From Candidatus Azobacteroides sp. (GTDB lineage Bacteria; Bacteroidota; Bacteroidia; Bacteroidales; Azobacteroidaceae): a DNA stretch of 35,214 nt. Shown here in pieces: positions 1 through 7,845 of the stretch. The DNA lies in the NCBI GenBank assembly GCA_009783445.1, contig WRFY01000103.1, positions 1-35,214 on the forward strand. Direction: 5' to 3'. A model generated the notes under the pieces. It was given only the letters and a program-made list of their open reading frames with translations. It was not told where the DNA came from and searched no databases. Positions within the stretch are counted from its first letter, which is position 1, and each line of letters opens with the position of its first letter. The translations under genes were made by a program, and so were the position numbers.

Positions 1-316
1 ATTTTTTGGCTCTGTCCAATTGCATCACGTAGGCTTTTGAAGCATTGAGCAATACTCGACTCTTGAAACTTTCCGACCAATACATCTGCATTTCCACTAA
101 AAACTGTCGACCGTCGGCGTCGGTACAACGTACATCTACAACAGAAAGGCGGAGTACTTCGATTTCGGGCAACAGTTCGCTCGTTTGATATTCGATGCTT
201 ACAATCGGCTTATCAAGGGGTAACAAGCTATTAAGCAGACTCATACAAAGATTTTTGTGTTCTCCGAACACCCGCTTAAAAGCTAAATCGTTTTTTGGAT
301 CAAGATAACGTGCCAT
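1..316 (-). CDS. Rpn family PD-(D/E)XK nuclease / putative transposase, C-terminus cut off by window edge
   Basis: The gene starts with ATG at 316-314 and reads leftwards for 105 codons without a stop until the window ends, so only the N-terminal third or so is visible. The N-terminus contains DLAFKRVFG (residues 10-18), the usual opening of the Rpn / PDDEXK_2 family. The nuclease core follows: Asp61 in VVDVRC, then Glu75 and Gln77 in FLVEMQMYW. Known members of this family are DNA endonucleases that promote RecA-independent recombination; many are labelled transposases although they are not part of normal insertion sequences. A full promoter lies at 353-384. The gene is an isolated accessory gene next to a decayed acetyltransferase, so the left edge looks like a variable spot. 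The family call is quite safe; activity cannot be judged without the C-terminus. Confidence 0.85.
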   Translation of the reverse strand, partial: MARYLDPKNDLAFKRVFGEHKNLCMSLLNSLLPLDKPIVSIEYQTSELLPEIEVLRLSVVDVRCTDADGRQFLVEMQMYWSESFKSRVLLNASKAYVMQLDRAKK

Positions 317-352
317 TATTATTCTTCTTTTTTTATGTTTTTCATTTAAACA

Positions 353-384
353 CAAATGTAAGCTTTTTTCACAAAATGTGCAAA
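353..384 (-). promoter_or_regulatory. Bacteroidota-type promoter of the Rpn-like gene
   Basis: On the minus strand, TTTG (384-381) is followed after 20 bases by TACATTTG (360-353), a full match to the TTTG / TAnnTTTG pattern used by the primary sigma factor of Bacteroidota. The predicted transcript start lies some 30 bases before the ATG at 316. Confidence 0.6.
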
Positions 385-422
385 ACTTATTCGTTTCATT
401 GAAAATATTTATTCCTAAGAAG

Positions 423-605
423 TTACGGATGCGCGACTCTATTCATTTTTTCCATAATACAAATTTCAAACGGCAGATGTTCCAATTTCTTTATGACAAC
501 CCCTCTATAACCCTGTTTGCCATACCAATTTTCAGAATAATACTTGGAATGAATAAACCCAATCGAAATTTGGTTATTTCCAAAGCTGCCTTCTTCACTG
601 TTAAA
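423..605 (-). pseudogene. Decayed GNAT-family N-acetyltransferase, C-terminal remnant
   Basis: The minus strand from 605 down to the stop at 425-423 has an open frame of 60 codons without a start codon; an in-frame TAG sits directly upstream at 608-606. The translation contains SENWYGKQGYRG and, near the end, LPFEICIMEKMN, which resemble the end of GNAT acetyltransferases (a W/F-Y-x-K-x-GY strand followed by a strand ending in ME-K). The acetyl-CoA binding part is missing. The stretch 317-722 holds no intact gene: besides this remnant it contains only the promoter of the Rpn-like gene and the control region of the BlaI-type gene. A plus-strand frame over the same bases looks like its shadow. 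This is a reading by eye from a short fragment. Confidence 0.45.
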
Positions 606-639
606 CTATCTTAATTCTGTGAGATTATTTATAAATTAC

Positions 640-670
640 TTGGAATATCTACGTAAAACACGTAGTTTTG
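640..670 (+). promoter_or_regulatory. Promoter of the BlaI/BlaR1-type pair
   Basis: TTG at 640-642 is followed after 20 bases by TAGTTTTG at 663-670, a full match to the -7 element TAnnTTTG. The -7 element starts inside the right arm of the dyad at 649-665, so a repressor bound there would block the promoter. Confidence 0.55.
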
Positions 671-692
671 CGAAATAAACGTAAAATTGCGT
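649..692 (+). promoter_or_regulatory. Candidate BlaI-type operator, two dyads
   Basis: Two similar inverted repeats lie side by side: CTACG-7 bases-CGTAG (649-665) and ACG-8 bases-CGT (679-692). Both contain ACGTAAAA, 28 bases apart. BlaI/MecI repressors bind as dimers to dyads in their own promoters, so autorepression of the two genes downstream is the natural reading. The motif itself is not one I can match to a published Bacteroidota operator. Confidence 0.45.
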
Positions 693-722
693 AATAATCG
701 TATATTATTTAAGTAAAAGAAA

Positions 723-1079
723 ATGGAACAATTAACTCCTCAAGAAGAACAATTAATGTTGTACGTATGGCAATTCGGAAAAGGTTTTGTCAAGGACTAT
801 CGGGAAATGTATCCCGACCCTAAACCGCCTTATACCACAGTCGCCACGATTATCAAAAAATTGGAAACCAAAGGTTACCTCACCTCCAAATTATATGGAA
901 ACACCTATGAGTATCGTCCGAAAATTAAATCGGAGAAATACAAAAGCCAACGTGTTTCGAATATCGTAAACGATTATTTCCAAAATTCTTATAAGGAAAT
1001 GGTCAGTTTTTTTGCTAAGGAAGAAAAACTTTCGGAGCAAGATTTGAAGGAAATTATCGAATTAATTAAAAATCGTTAA
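723..1079 (+). CDS. BlaI/MecI/CopY family transcriptional repressor
   Basis: This 118-residue protein is a winged-helix DNA-binding repressor of the BlaI/MecI type. The start MEQLTPQEEQLMLYVW and the recognition-helix region PPYTTVATIIKKLETKGYL (about residues 35-53) are family hallmarks, as is the following wing with the YEYRPKI segment. The C-terminal helices (about 75-118) form the dimer domain in known members. It normally represses its own operon until the partner membrane peptidase triggers its cleavage or release. The stop is 11 bases before the M56 peptidase gene, so the two are surely cotranscribed. In Bacteroidota these pairs are common and mostly not linked to a beta-lactamase; none is visible here. 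Length and start agree with the family. Confidence 0.93.
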   Translation: MEQLTPQEEQLMLYVWQFGKGFVKDYREMYPDPKPPYTTVATIIKKLETKGYLTSKLYGNTYEYRPKIKSEKYKSQRVSNIVNDYFQNSYKEMVSFFAKEEKLSEQDLKEIIELIKNR

Positions 1080-1090
1080 CTCATTGCATT

Positions 1091-2383
1091 ATGGAATTCA
1101 TTCTTTATTTATTAAAGGTAAATATAGCCCTTGTGCTATTTTATGGAGTTTATCATATTTTGTTTCAGCAAGATACGTTTTTTCAAGGAAGACGGCTTGC
1201 TTTGTGGACGATTATTTGCATTTCCTTTCTGTACCCAACTATAGACTTTACGCGACAGTTGATTGTCCGTCAGCCACTGAAAGACATACTGGAAGCCGCT
1301 CATATTTCGGTTTACTCTTTGCCGGAAATAATAATAACGGAAAATACGAATGCCCCGGTTAATTTTTTACCGCAAGCGCTGTTGGTAATTTATATCTTGG
1401 TATCCGTCTTGTTACTTGTCCGTTTGTTGTTTCAAATCGGGGCGGTAAGAGTTAAACTGCGTCATGCCGACAAAAAAGTTTTATTTGGGCAAACGGTTTA
1501 CGAAAGTTTCGGAATAGAAACGCCTTTTTCTTTTTTCCATTGGATTGTTTTGGACTTTTCGCGATATTCCCCAACGGAATTGCAAGAAATCTTGTTGCAT
1601 GAAACGGCGCATGTCCAGCAAAAACATTCGATGGACATGGTAGGAGCGGAATTCATGTGCATCCTCTGTTGGTTCAATCCTTTTGCATGGTTATTGAAAA
1701 CAGAAATCCGGATGAACCTGGAGTTTTTAGCCGATCGGTCGGTTCTGTCTTCGGGTTGCGAAGCCGAACACTATCAACTTCATCTCTTGCGTTTATCTTA
1801 TCCTAAGGCTGCAGCAAAAATTACAAATAACTTCAATGTATCACTTTTAAAAAAACGAATTTTTATGATGAACAAGAAACAAACATCTCATCGAAGCAGA
1901 TGGAAATTTGCTTTGATCCTTCCAGTTGTTGCGATGCTCCTGTTTTTTAACAGTACGTTTCAAACGAAAGCAATGCCGACCCACGAAATGAATTCTCAAC
2001 CGAATCTTTCGACGGCTCAAGATGAGCCGATCGTAAAAGATTCAGTGCAAATTTACTCTCTGGTAGACATTAGGCCCCAATTTCCCGGCGGAGATGTAGC
2101 GTTAATGAATTGGTTAGCGGAAAATATAGTTTATCCGAAAGAATCTGCCGAAAAAGGCGTTCAAGGGAGGGTTATCTTGCAATTTGTTGTGAATCCAGAT
2201 GGATCGATAGGGGATATTGAGGTACTGAAATCCCTTGATCCGCTCTGTGACAACGAAGGGATACGGGTAGTGAGCGTAATGCCGAAATGGACTCCGGGAG
2301 AATTAGACGGCAAACCGGTATCTGTTTATTTTATGCTACCGATTATGTTTCAATTACAACCGGTCGAAAAACCGGCCAAATAG
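1091..2383 (+). CDS. BlaR1-like M56 family membrane metallopeptidase with TonB C-terminal domain
   Basis: This 430-residue protein joins a BlaR1/MecR1-type zinc protease to a TonB-like domain. Hydrophobic stretches lie at about residues 4-24, 36-50 and 95-115. The zinc motif HETAH is at 170-174, and Glu211 in LEFLAD is the probable third ligand. A further membrane segment at about 273-288 carries the chain to the periplasm. The TonB_C domain begins near PQFPGGDVALMNWL (329) and contains the typical QGRVILQFVVNPDGSI. The penicillin-binding sensor of true BlaR1 is absent. By family logic it senses an envelope signal and inactivates the repressor encoded just upstream; the signal is unknown. ATG at 1091 is the first start after the repressor stop and gives a good first membrane segment. 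Confidence 0.92.
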   Translation: MEFILYLLKVNIALVLFYGVYHILFQQDTFFQGRRLALWTIICISFLYPTIDFTRQLIVRQPLKDILEAAHISVYSLPEIIITENTNAPVNFLPQALLVIYILVSVLLLVRLLFQIGAVRVKLRHADKKVLFGQTVYESFGIETPFSFFHWIVLDFSRYSPTELQEILLHETAHVQQKHSMDMVGAEFMCILCWFNPFAWLLKTEIRMNLEFLADRSVLSSGCEAEHYQLHLLRLSYPKAAAKITNNFNVSLLKKRIFMMNKKQTSHRSRWKFALILPVVAMLLFFNSTFQTKAMPTHEMNSQPNLSTAQDEPIVKDSVQIYSLVDIRPQFPGGDVALMNWLAENIVYPKESAEKGVQGRVILQFVVNPDGSIGDIEVLKSLDPLCDNEGIRVVSVMPKWTPGELDGKPVSVYFMLPIMFQLQPVEKPAK

Positions 2384-2401
2384 GTAACTACAGTACAAAA
2401 T

Positions 2402-2450
2402 GGTACACGGTGCAGAAAGCCTTGTGGTCGCGCACCGTGTATTGTGTACC
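2402..2450. repeat. Nested inverted repeats after the peptidase gene
   Basis: TACACGGTGC (2404-2413) is perfectly complementary to GCACCGTGTA (2432-2441), a 10-bp stem with an 18-base loop. The outer arm GGTACAC (2402-2408) can instead pair with GTGTACC (2444-2450). There is no T-run, so it is not a standard intrinsic terminator. It may stop or protect the upstream transcript, or bind a protein. Confidence 0.5.
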
Positions 2451-2557
2451 TATCATAAATATAACACAATCAGCATATTACAAAACAGAACGATTTATTT
2501 GTATCCTATTGATTCACATCGTATTCGTGATTTTGATGCGGTTGCCCTAATTCCTAT

Positions 2558-2588
2558 TTTGACCAATTTCAAAAAACTATTACCTTTG
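2558..2588 (+). promoter_or_regulatory. Promoter of the NADH dehydrogenase gene
   Basis: TTTG (2558-2561), a 19-base spacer and TACCTTTG (2581-2588) match the Bacteroidota consensus in full. The ATG at 2615 lies 26 bases after the -7 element. Confidence 0.7.
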
Positions 2589-2614
2589 TATATTGTAGCA
2601 TATACTAATTAAAA

Positions 2615-3931
2615 ATGGAAGCAATAGCCAATATACCCGAAAAAGGTTCAAAAAAGCGGATGGTAATAATAGGAGGAGGATTTGCCGGATTGCAAATGGC
2701 TAAAAAAATTGATACGGAATATTTCCAAATCGTACTAATTGATAAGGTGAATTATTATCAATTTCAACCGCTGATGTATCAAGTAGCAACTGGCGGACTG
2801 GAACCCAGTTCGATTGCTTATCCATTGCGTAAAACCTTTCAGAAGAGGAAAGACTTTCACTTTAGGACTTGCCTTGCCAAGCGGGTGCTACCGGAAGAGA
2901 AGCGATTGGAGACCAGCATCGGCTCGTTAGAATACGATTATTTGGTGATTGCTACCGGATGCGATACAAACTATTTTGGAAATGATCGTTTGAAGGAATC
3001 GACTTATGCACTGAAATCCATCTCCGAATCGCTGCTCGCCAGAAACCGGATACTGCTTAGTTTTGAGAAAGCGATCAGCGTTCGTTCAGACGAAGAATTT
3101 GAAGCGCTGATGACTTTTGTTGTTGTGGGAGGGGGAGCAACCGGCGTAGAGCTTGCGGGAGCTTTGGCTGATATGAAAAAAACAGTATTGCCTAAAGATT
3201 ACCCTGAATTGAATTTTAACCGGATGCAAATACACTTGGTGGATGCATCGACCCGTTTGCTTTCGGGAATGTCGGAAGAGTCGTCGGAAAAAGCAGCTGA
3301 GACGCTGAAAAAACGCGGAGTAATCATTCATCAGGATATTTTTGTGAAAAATTATGAAAAACCTTTCGTAGAATTAAGCTTCGGCGAAAAAATTCGTTCT
3401 CATAATGTATTCTGGGTAGGGGGCATTAAAGCAAACAGTTTGCCCGGTATGAGCGATGAATCGTATAATCGAGGACGGATCGTGGTTGATGAGTACAATG
3501 CCGTAAACGGATATGACGGAATATATGCCATTGGAGATACTTGCCTGCTGATTTCCGACCATTCTCCTAAAGGCCATCCCCAAGTAGCACAGGTTGCCTT
3601 GCAAATGGCTAAAAATCTGGCACAGAATCTAAATAGAGAAGTACGGGGAAATTCGGTGAAAGAAAAATTCGTATACAAAGATAAAGGCTCATTGGCTACC
3701 ATTGGGCGAAATGCGGCAGTTGCCGATATTTGGAAACTCCATTTTGGCGGAGTTGTGGCTTGGTGGTTGTGGCTATGGGTGCATATTTTGTCGATTGTTG
3801 GGATGAAAAACAAGGTTTTCGTATTTGTCGATTGGATATGGAGCTACATTACTTACGATGCGTCGTTGCGGTTATTAATCCGCCCGACAATGGATGCTAT
3901 CTACAACTCCGAGGATTCGCAAACCGATTAG
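2615..3931 (+). CDS. ndh: Type II NADH dehydrogenase (NDH-2), NAD(P)/FAD-dependent oxidoreductase
   Basis: NDH-2 passes electrons from NADH to quinone without pumping protons and sits on the inner face of the membrane. The 438-residue protein has the FAD-binding Rossmann motif GGGFAGLQMAKK (20-31), a second nucleotide-binding motif VVGGGATGVELAGAL (170-184) for NADH, and the late FAD motif YAIGDTC (304-310). Near the C-terminus, WWLWLWVHILSIVG and the region after it are strongly hydrophobic and aromatic, as expected for the membrane anchor of this family. It stands alone with its own promoter and is followed by a hairpin at 3959. The general family is certain; other sulfide:quinone-like FAD enzymes look similar at the N-terminus, but the full length and the C-terminal anchor favour NDH-2. 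Confidence 0.9.
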   Translation: MEAIANIPEKGSKKRMVIIGGGFAGLQMAKKIDTEYFQIVLIDKVNYYQFQPLMYQVATGGLEPSSIAYPLRKTFQKRKDFHFRTCLAKRVLPEEKRLETSIGSLEYDYLVIATGCDTNYFGNDRLKESTYALKSISESLLARNRILLSFEKAISVRSDEEFEALMTFVVVGGGATGVELAGALADMKKTVLPKDYPELNFNRMQIHLVDASTRLLSGMSEESSEKAAETLKKRGVIIHQDIFVKNYEKPFVELSFGEKIRSHNVFWVGGIKANSLPGMSDESYNRGRIVVDEYNAVNGYDGIYAIGDTCLLISDHSPKGHPQVAQVALQMAKNLAQNLNREVRGNSVKEKFVYKDKGSLATIGRNAAVADIWKLHFGGVVAWWLWLWVHILSIVGMKNKVFVFVDWIWSYITYDASLRLLIRPTMDAIYNSEDSQTD

Positions 3932-3958
3932 CAATCAATCTGTTTGGATAATAAAAAT

Positions 3959-3990
3959 GCGGGGCTTTTTCCGCGCGAAACCTGCCCCGC
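3959..3990 (+). terminator. Hairpin after ndh, probable terminator
   Basis: GCGGGGC (3959-3965) pairs with GCCCCGC (3984-3990) around an 18-base loop, followed by an AT-rich stretch but no clean T-run. The rest of the gap up to 4193 holds only a 29-codon minus-strand frame (4135-4046) that I do not regard as a gene. Confidence 0.5.
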
Positions 3991-4193
3991 CTTAATTTAA
4001 AATTTATTTTGAAGACCGTCACAAGATAGGAATCTTTTCCCAATCTTACAACTTTATTGCGTTAAAAATTGTACATTCGGAGTAATAGGTAAATTTGTGA
4101 AGAATGCCCAATTGAATAGACTCAATCATTTGCATTATTCTTTCTTTCCTACAGATAATTATTTAATAGTGCGTTAAATAGAGATTGTTTTTC

Positions 4194-5162
4194 CTATTGG
4201 GATTGAACAGCGCTCATAATTTCCTTTGTTTCTTGCATAAATTGCTCTATCTTTTTTGTTTTGCGCATATTTAGAAGCTTTACGGTTTCTTCTTTTCCTT
4301 TATCATTTTGAAAAACAAGCTTTATGTCCGTGCCGCTGTACATTCCGTTTACGGAAGTACGTACCGCTAAAAAGCGGATAAATTGATCGAAACGATAGGC
4401 TTTTTTGTAAAAAAACGCAATAGAATGGGTGAAAACCTTAGTTGCTGTGTCAAATTTTCGCGTATGCGTGAGTAAACCCATTGCTATGAGTGTCATCGGA
4501 ATAATACAATATATAAGTACTGCATTTTTTGTTGTAACTCCTAAATAGAGAAAAAGGATGGCCAAACAGAGCAAAAAAATATTCCAGCCTATTTCAAAAT
4601 GCCGCAAAAGCGTGAAAGTATTGCCTTTTCGAGTGTAGTATTTCAAATTAGCAAGGTCTACAGGCAGTTGTACGACTTCCGCATCCGAAATATGAAGCAT
4701 TTTTTGCAGGGCGGGCATCAGATTTTGGTCGAACTCTTGGATTGCTTTGGGGGTAGCGGGCGTAAGTAAATTAATTCCCTTTCCATAAGGATCCGATTTT
4801 AAATACATTCTATAGGAAGGAGATCCTCCCGCCAATTCAATATTGCGTATCTCGGAAAAGCGCGCAAGTTCTTTTCTCCCCACTCCGTACGATCTATAAA
4901 TCCGCTCGTCTTGCCGACTGAATATTACTTGCCGATTGCCCACGAGAAACATTATCAAAAAAGGCGCAAAAAGAAGTAAGCAGATATATAACATTTCTAT
5001 TTTCACTTCGCCATTGAGGCTTATACTCATGATCCACATCGCCCCCATAGTTGCCGCATACACAATACCGAATACGATGGCGAACATTGTTATTACCCGC
5101 GAAGAATAAATAACAATTTCGCCATCGGAAATTTTGTATTTCAATTTTGTTTCGATAGCCAT
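4194..5162 (-). CDS. Uncharacterised four-helix membrane protein with apparent internal duplication
   Basis: I do not recognise this 322-residue protein. It has four likely membrane segments in two hairpins (about 22-47 with 57-74, and 190-209 with 214-232). Each hairpin is followed by a soluble part of some 90 residues rich in short beta-strand-like runs (NRQVIFSRQDERIYRSYGVG at 76-95; THTRKFDTATKVFTH at 232-246). The layout, hairpin plus soluble domain twice over, recalls bacterial PH-like membrane proteins, but that is an inference from pattern only. It is the last gene of the lemA cluster; its start is 2 bases after the stop of the gene before it, so the two are cotranscribed. The start ATG at 5162 is followed by a charged stretch and then the first membrane helix. 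Confidence 0.8.
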   Translation of the reverse strand: MAIETKLKYKISDGEIVIYSSRVITMFAIVFGIVYAATMGAMWIMSISLNGEVKIEMLYICLLLFAPFLIMFLVGNRQVIFSRQDERIYRSYGVGRKELARFSEIRNIELAGGSPSYRMYLKSDPYGKGINLLTPATPKAIQEFDQNLMPALQKMLHISDAEVVQLPVDLANLKYYTRKGNTFTLLRHFEIGWNIFLLCLAILFLYLGVTTKNAVLIYCIIPMTLIAMGLLTHTRKFDTATKVFTHSIAFFYKKAYRFDQFIRFLAVRTSVNGMYSGTDIKLVFQNDKGKEETVKLLNMRKTKKIEQFMQETKEIMSAVQSQ

Positions 5163-5164
5163 AA

Positions 5165-5740
5165 CTAATTCACATTGCTAATCCCCGTTCGCGATTGAAT
5201 GGCTTTTATTATCTCTTCTTCTTTGGGGGCTTTACCGTTTGCTCCGCTATGCGAATTTGTCGTTCTTGGCGGCATGCCGCCCCAAATCGTGTCTTGCGCA
5301 AGAATGGTTTTTTGCGCCAAATCGAGATAAGATAAAACAGAATAGGGTTGCGTTGCATTGCCTCCGCCTCTGTAACGTCCCACTAATTTGTACCCATTTG
5401 TCAACCATACCATGCCTTTGATGTCGTTGCCTGGGAAAAAACGTGCTGTATTTAATTTTTCGTTCCGTTTTTTGTTGTAGGAAAAATAGAGTGGGGGATG
5501 ATTTTCTTCAAAAATGACATCGTAATCGGCCTCCAGATATTTGCCTTCCCATTGAATAGGCGCAGGCGCATAGGGAAAATCACTGATATGTTTTCCCTGC
5601 AACTGTTCGAGCAGCGCTGGCGAAAGTTGTTTGGTTAATGTTCGGTTTTCCTTTACTTCTTTTGCTTGAAGAAAGAAAAAAAAGACGACGCTAATGGCTA
5701 TTATAGCGAAAACAAAACCTATAATTACCGCTTTTTTCAT
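5165..5740 (-). CDS. Uncharacterised protein with N-terminal membrane anchor
   Basis: I do not recognise this 191-residue protein. Residues 5-25 form one hydrophobic segment with a cluster of five phenylalanines after MKKAVIIG, most likely an uncleaved anchor since no lipobox cysteine or clear cleavage site follows. The rest (26-191) would face the periplasm and contains FPGNDIKGMVWLTNGYKLVG and a Gly/Ser/Asn-rich stretch near 155-170. It lies 18 bases downstream of the lipoprotein gene and 2 bases before the four-helix membrane protein gene, so it belongs to the lemA cluster. No catalytic motif is visible. Confidence 0.75.
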   Translation of the reverse strand: MKKAVIIGFVFAIIAISVVFFFFLQAKEVKENRTLTKQLSPALLEQLQGKHISDFPYAPAPIQWEGKYLEADYDVIFEENHPPLYFSYNKKRNEKLNTARFFPGNDIKGMVWLTNGYKLVGRYRGGGNATQPYSVLSYLDLAQKTILAQDTIWGGMPPRTTNSHSGANGKAPKEEEIIKAIQSRTGISNVN

Positions 5741-5758
5741 ATCTTTCGTTTTTTTGAT

Positions 5759-6325
5759 TTACTTGGCGACAGAAATATCATTTACAATGATTTCAAACGA
5801 ATAGTCGTTGGGATCGCCTGTTTTTTTCTTGCGATCTTCAGCCGCTTTTTTGTTATCATTGTCTGATTTTTCCCTCATTTTTTTAAATACTTCGGAATTG
5901 CTGAACATACCCGGTTTGTCTGCTTGCGAGAGTTCTTCTTTCCAATTCTTATTGGTATAATGCACTATGCCTTTAATGGTAAATTCGGTATTTACGCCGT
6001 ATTTCCGGCCTGTATTATCATAAATTTCAATGTCTTCCAAGCGGAATTTTTCCGGCATCCATACACAGTTGGCTTCTTTTCCAAAATTAAGCTGTGCATA
6101 GGCAAAAGCATCTTGCTGCATATTGGAATAGACCAAACTAACGCTCGTTGTACCGTTCTTAATGATCACCGGTCCGTTTTGCGTAATATAGCACGTGAGC
6201 GTCACTTCTTTACCCTCATTGTCGTAACTCGAATTGAGTTCTTTCACTAATTTTTTTGTGGTTCCGTCGCCACAAGCGAACATGATTGCCGATATTATCA
6301 GCATAAATAAAAATCTTCTTGTCAT
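5759..6325 (-). CDS. Uncharacterised lipoprotein of the lemA cluster
   Basis: The 188-residue product begins MTRRFLFMLIISAIMFAC, a lipoprotein signal peptide with the lipid-accepting cysteine at residue 18 followed by Gly-Asp-Gly. The mature part has alternating polar and hydrophobic stretches that suggest beta structure (GKEVTLTCYITQNGPVIIKN near 38-57), then a very charged, lysine-rich segment around 148-172. I know no family for it. It might be a periplasmic or outer-membrane partner of the membrane proteins coded beside it. It lies 34 bases after the two-helix protein gene and 18 bases before the anchored protein gene. Confidence 0.78.
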   Translation of the reverse strand: MTRRFLFMLIISAIMFACGDGTTKKLVKELNSSYDNEGKEVTLTCYITQNGPVIIKNGTTSVSLVYSNMQQDAFAYAQLNFGKEANCVWMPEKFRLEDIEIYDNTGRKYGVNTEFTIKGIVHYTNKNWKEELSQADKPGMFSNSEVFKKMREKSDNDNKKAAEDRKKKTGDPNDYSFEIIVNDISVAK

Positions 6326-6359
6326 TTTATTCTTATTTTTAGCAAAGTGGTTAAAAAAA

Positions 6360-6944
6360 TCAATGGGTCGATTGAATACTTTTGATTATTGAATAGGCCG
6401 AAGCATATTGCGGCTCTCTAATTACTTTCACCTCGCTTGTTCCTCTGAAATCCGATGACGAAAAGTAGCGCATCAGTTGTAAATAAAATGTTTTGCCGAC
6501 TGCGTCTTCATGAATGTAAAGTTGTAAAGGACGGTCGTTCGCATCCGGTTCGTTAGCCAATCCCGCCCAATCGTTGTTGGCAAATAATTGCAATACTTTT
6601 TGGTCGTCCGCGCCATTGGGAACTGTACCTCGTTCGGGAACAGCAAACTTTTTGATGGCCACTTCCGTAATTTTTCCGCCGCTCGCTTTATTATACCAAG
6701 CTTTTCCACCCAAAACGGCTGAAAAACCGAAATAAATCAAACCAATTGCCGCCACGATTCGGACCAGCAAAACTTGTTGCAACGGAATAATAGAAGGAAA
6801 TATAATCAGCAATAAGAATATTGCCGCAAGCGCATAATCGATGATTTTCTTTTTAGAATCAACTCTTTCTTCAAAAACATCAGGATTCTTCCTGTAATAA
6901 TCATAAAGATTGTCTGGATAATTTGTGTCCATTTTTTTGTTCAT
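6360..6944 (-). CDS. Uncharacterised two-helix membrane protein of the lemA cluster
   Basis: The 194-residue protein has a polar N-terminus of some 33 residues, two adjacent membrane segments (about 34-54 and 57-78) and a soluble C-terminal half. I do not recognise it. Its C-terminal motif FSSSDFRGTSEVKVI matters because a diverged copy is found at 7935-7846, upstream in the same cluster. The C-terminal half also contains NDRPLQLYIHEDAVGKTFYL. The start ATG at 6944 is 37 bases after the stop of the gene before it; a second ATG four codons later is equally possible. The gene before it codes for a soluble protein and the gene after it for the lipoprotein. Confidence 0.78.
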   Translation of the reverse strand: MNKKMDTNYPDNLYDYYRKNPDVFEERVDSKKKIIDYALAAIFLLLIIFPSIIPLQQVLLVRIVAAIGLIYFGFSAVLGGKAWYNKASGGKITEVAIKKFAVPERGTVPNGADDQKVLQLFANNDWAGLANEPDANDRPLQLYIHEDAVGKTFYLQLMRYFSSSDFRGTSEVKVIREPQYASAYSIIKSIQSTH

Positions 6945-6981
6945 TAATTGGTATAAATTTCAAATCGTTCAAAATTTTCGT

Positions 6982-7815
6982 TTACTTTGTATAATAAGTC
7001 GGCGGAATCAGTTGAATCGAATTAGTTATTCCAAGAAATTTCCGCTTCGGTTGCTCAGAGAGCAGGAAGGGAATGATTCTGTTGTAGGGAATACGACTTT
7101 GCGGCAATTTGCTGGCTTTATCCAACGTGTAGGTAGCGCACCACGCATCGGCATCGTCTGCCAGCGTTTTGCTAAGTGGAAAACAAAACGAACTGCGGTC
7201 GTTGCGCAGAGTTTTAATAAGCTCTCGGCAATCTTCCGGTACCGTTTTGAGTTTTTGCGATTCAACAATAGAGGCGACGATGGCATTTTTTTCCAAGTTA
7301 AATAGATTGATTAAGGTATTTCCAATACCTTTCGATTGGTTCTTATCCACGCTTTCTTTCATTTCCGAAATACGGTTTGCGGTTTTAGCAAGCCATTCTT
7401 CGTTGTAACGGTGCGCATCGTCGAGAGCAAAAAGAAACACGATGCCTCTCGCATATTTGTCGTTTGCATTAGGCTTGAACAATTCCCAATGCGCCTGCAC
7501 TACCCGACCATATACCAACGGCGCGAGTTCCAATTTCGATTTTTCCTTATCGGAAAGTTTGTTGAATTTGGCTACATCAACTATAAAAGCGTCTTCTGCG
7601 CTCCGAGCATTTTTGTAGGCGTCTAATTTTTCCAATGCAATGGCATCCATGCGTTCCTGCATCTCTTTTTGTTTAGCGGCTCGGTTTTCTTCATACTGCC
7701 TGCGATATTCCGACATATCCATACCTTTCCGTTCATATTCCTCAATTTGTTCGAGGGTTAAATTTTGCGCCCATTGCTTTTTAGCGGCTTCTGTTTGTGA
7801 TGAAAACAGTTTCAT
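6982..7815 (-). CDS. Uncharacterised soluble protein of the lemA cluster
   Basis: The 277-residue product has no signal peptide or membrane segment and so is probably cytoplasmic. The first 70 residues are highly charged and likely helical or coiled-coil (LTLEQIEEYERKGMDMSEYR at 19-38). The middle holds the hydrophobic-aromatic run YARGIVFLFALDDAHRYNEEW, split here for reading as YARGIVFLFALDD and AHRYNEEW. I know no family. It is the first intact gene after the decayed segment at 7846-8112. Its ATG at 7815 lies 30 bases after the end of that segment. Confidence 0.78.
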   Translation of the reverse strand: MKLFSSQTEAAKKQWAQNLTLEQIEEYERKGMDMSEYRRQYEENRAAKQKEMQERMDAIALEKLDAYKNARSAEDAFIVDVAKFNKLSDKEKSKLELAPLVYGRVVQAHWELFKPNANDKYARGIVFLFALDDAHRYNEEWLAKTANRISEMKESVDKNQSKGIGNTLINLFNLEKNAIVASIVESQKLKTVPEDCRELIKTLRNDRSSFCFPLSKTLADDADAWCATYTLDKASKLPQSRIPYNRIIPFLLSEQPKRKFLGITNSIQLIPPTYYTK

Positions 7816-7845
7816 GTTTTTTTTTGATTTTTTAAAAGTTATACA

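Noticed and set aside
378..614. 78-codon plus-strand frame before the BlaI-type gene
   Set aside because: It lies opposite the GNAT remnant, has no recognisable features and reads like a shadow frame.
2287..2612. Two overlapping plus-strand frames after the BlaR1-like gene
   Set aside because: One overlaps the peptidase gene out of frame; the other spans the inverted repeats and the ndh promoter.
4046..4135. 29-codon minus-strand frame between ndh and the lemA cluster
   Set aside because: Too short, no promoter, no features.
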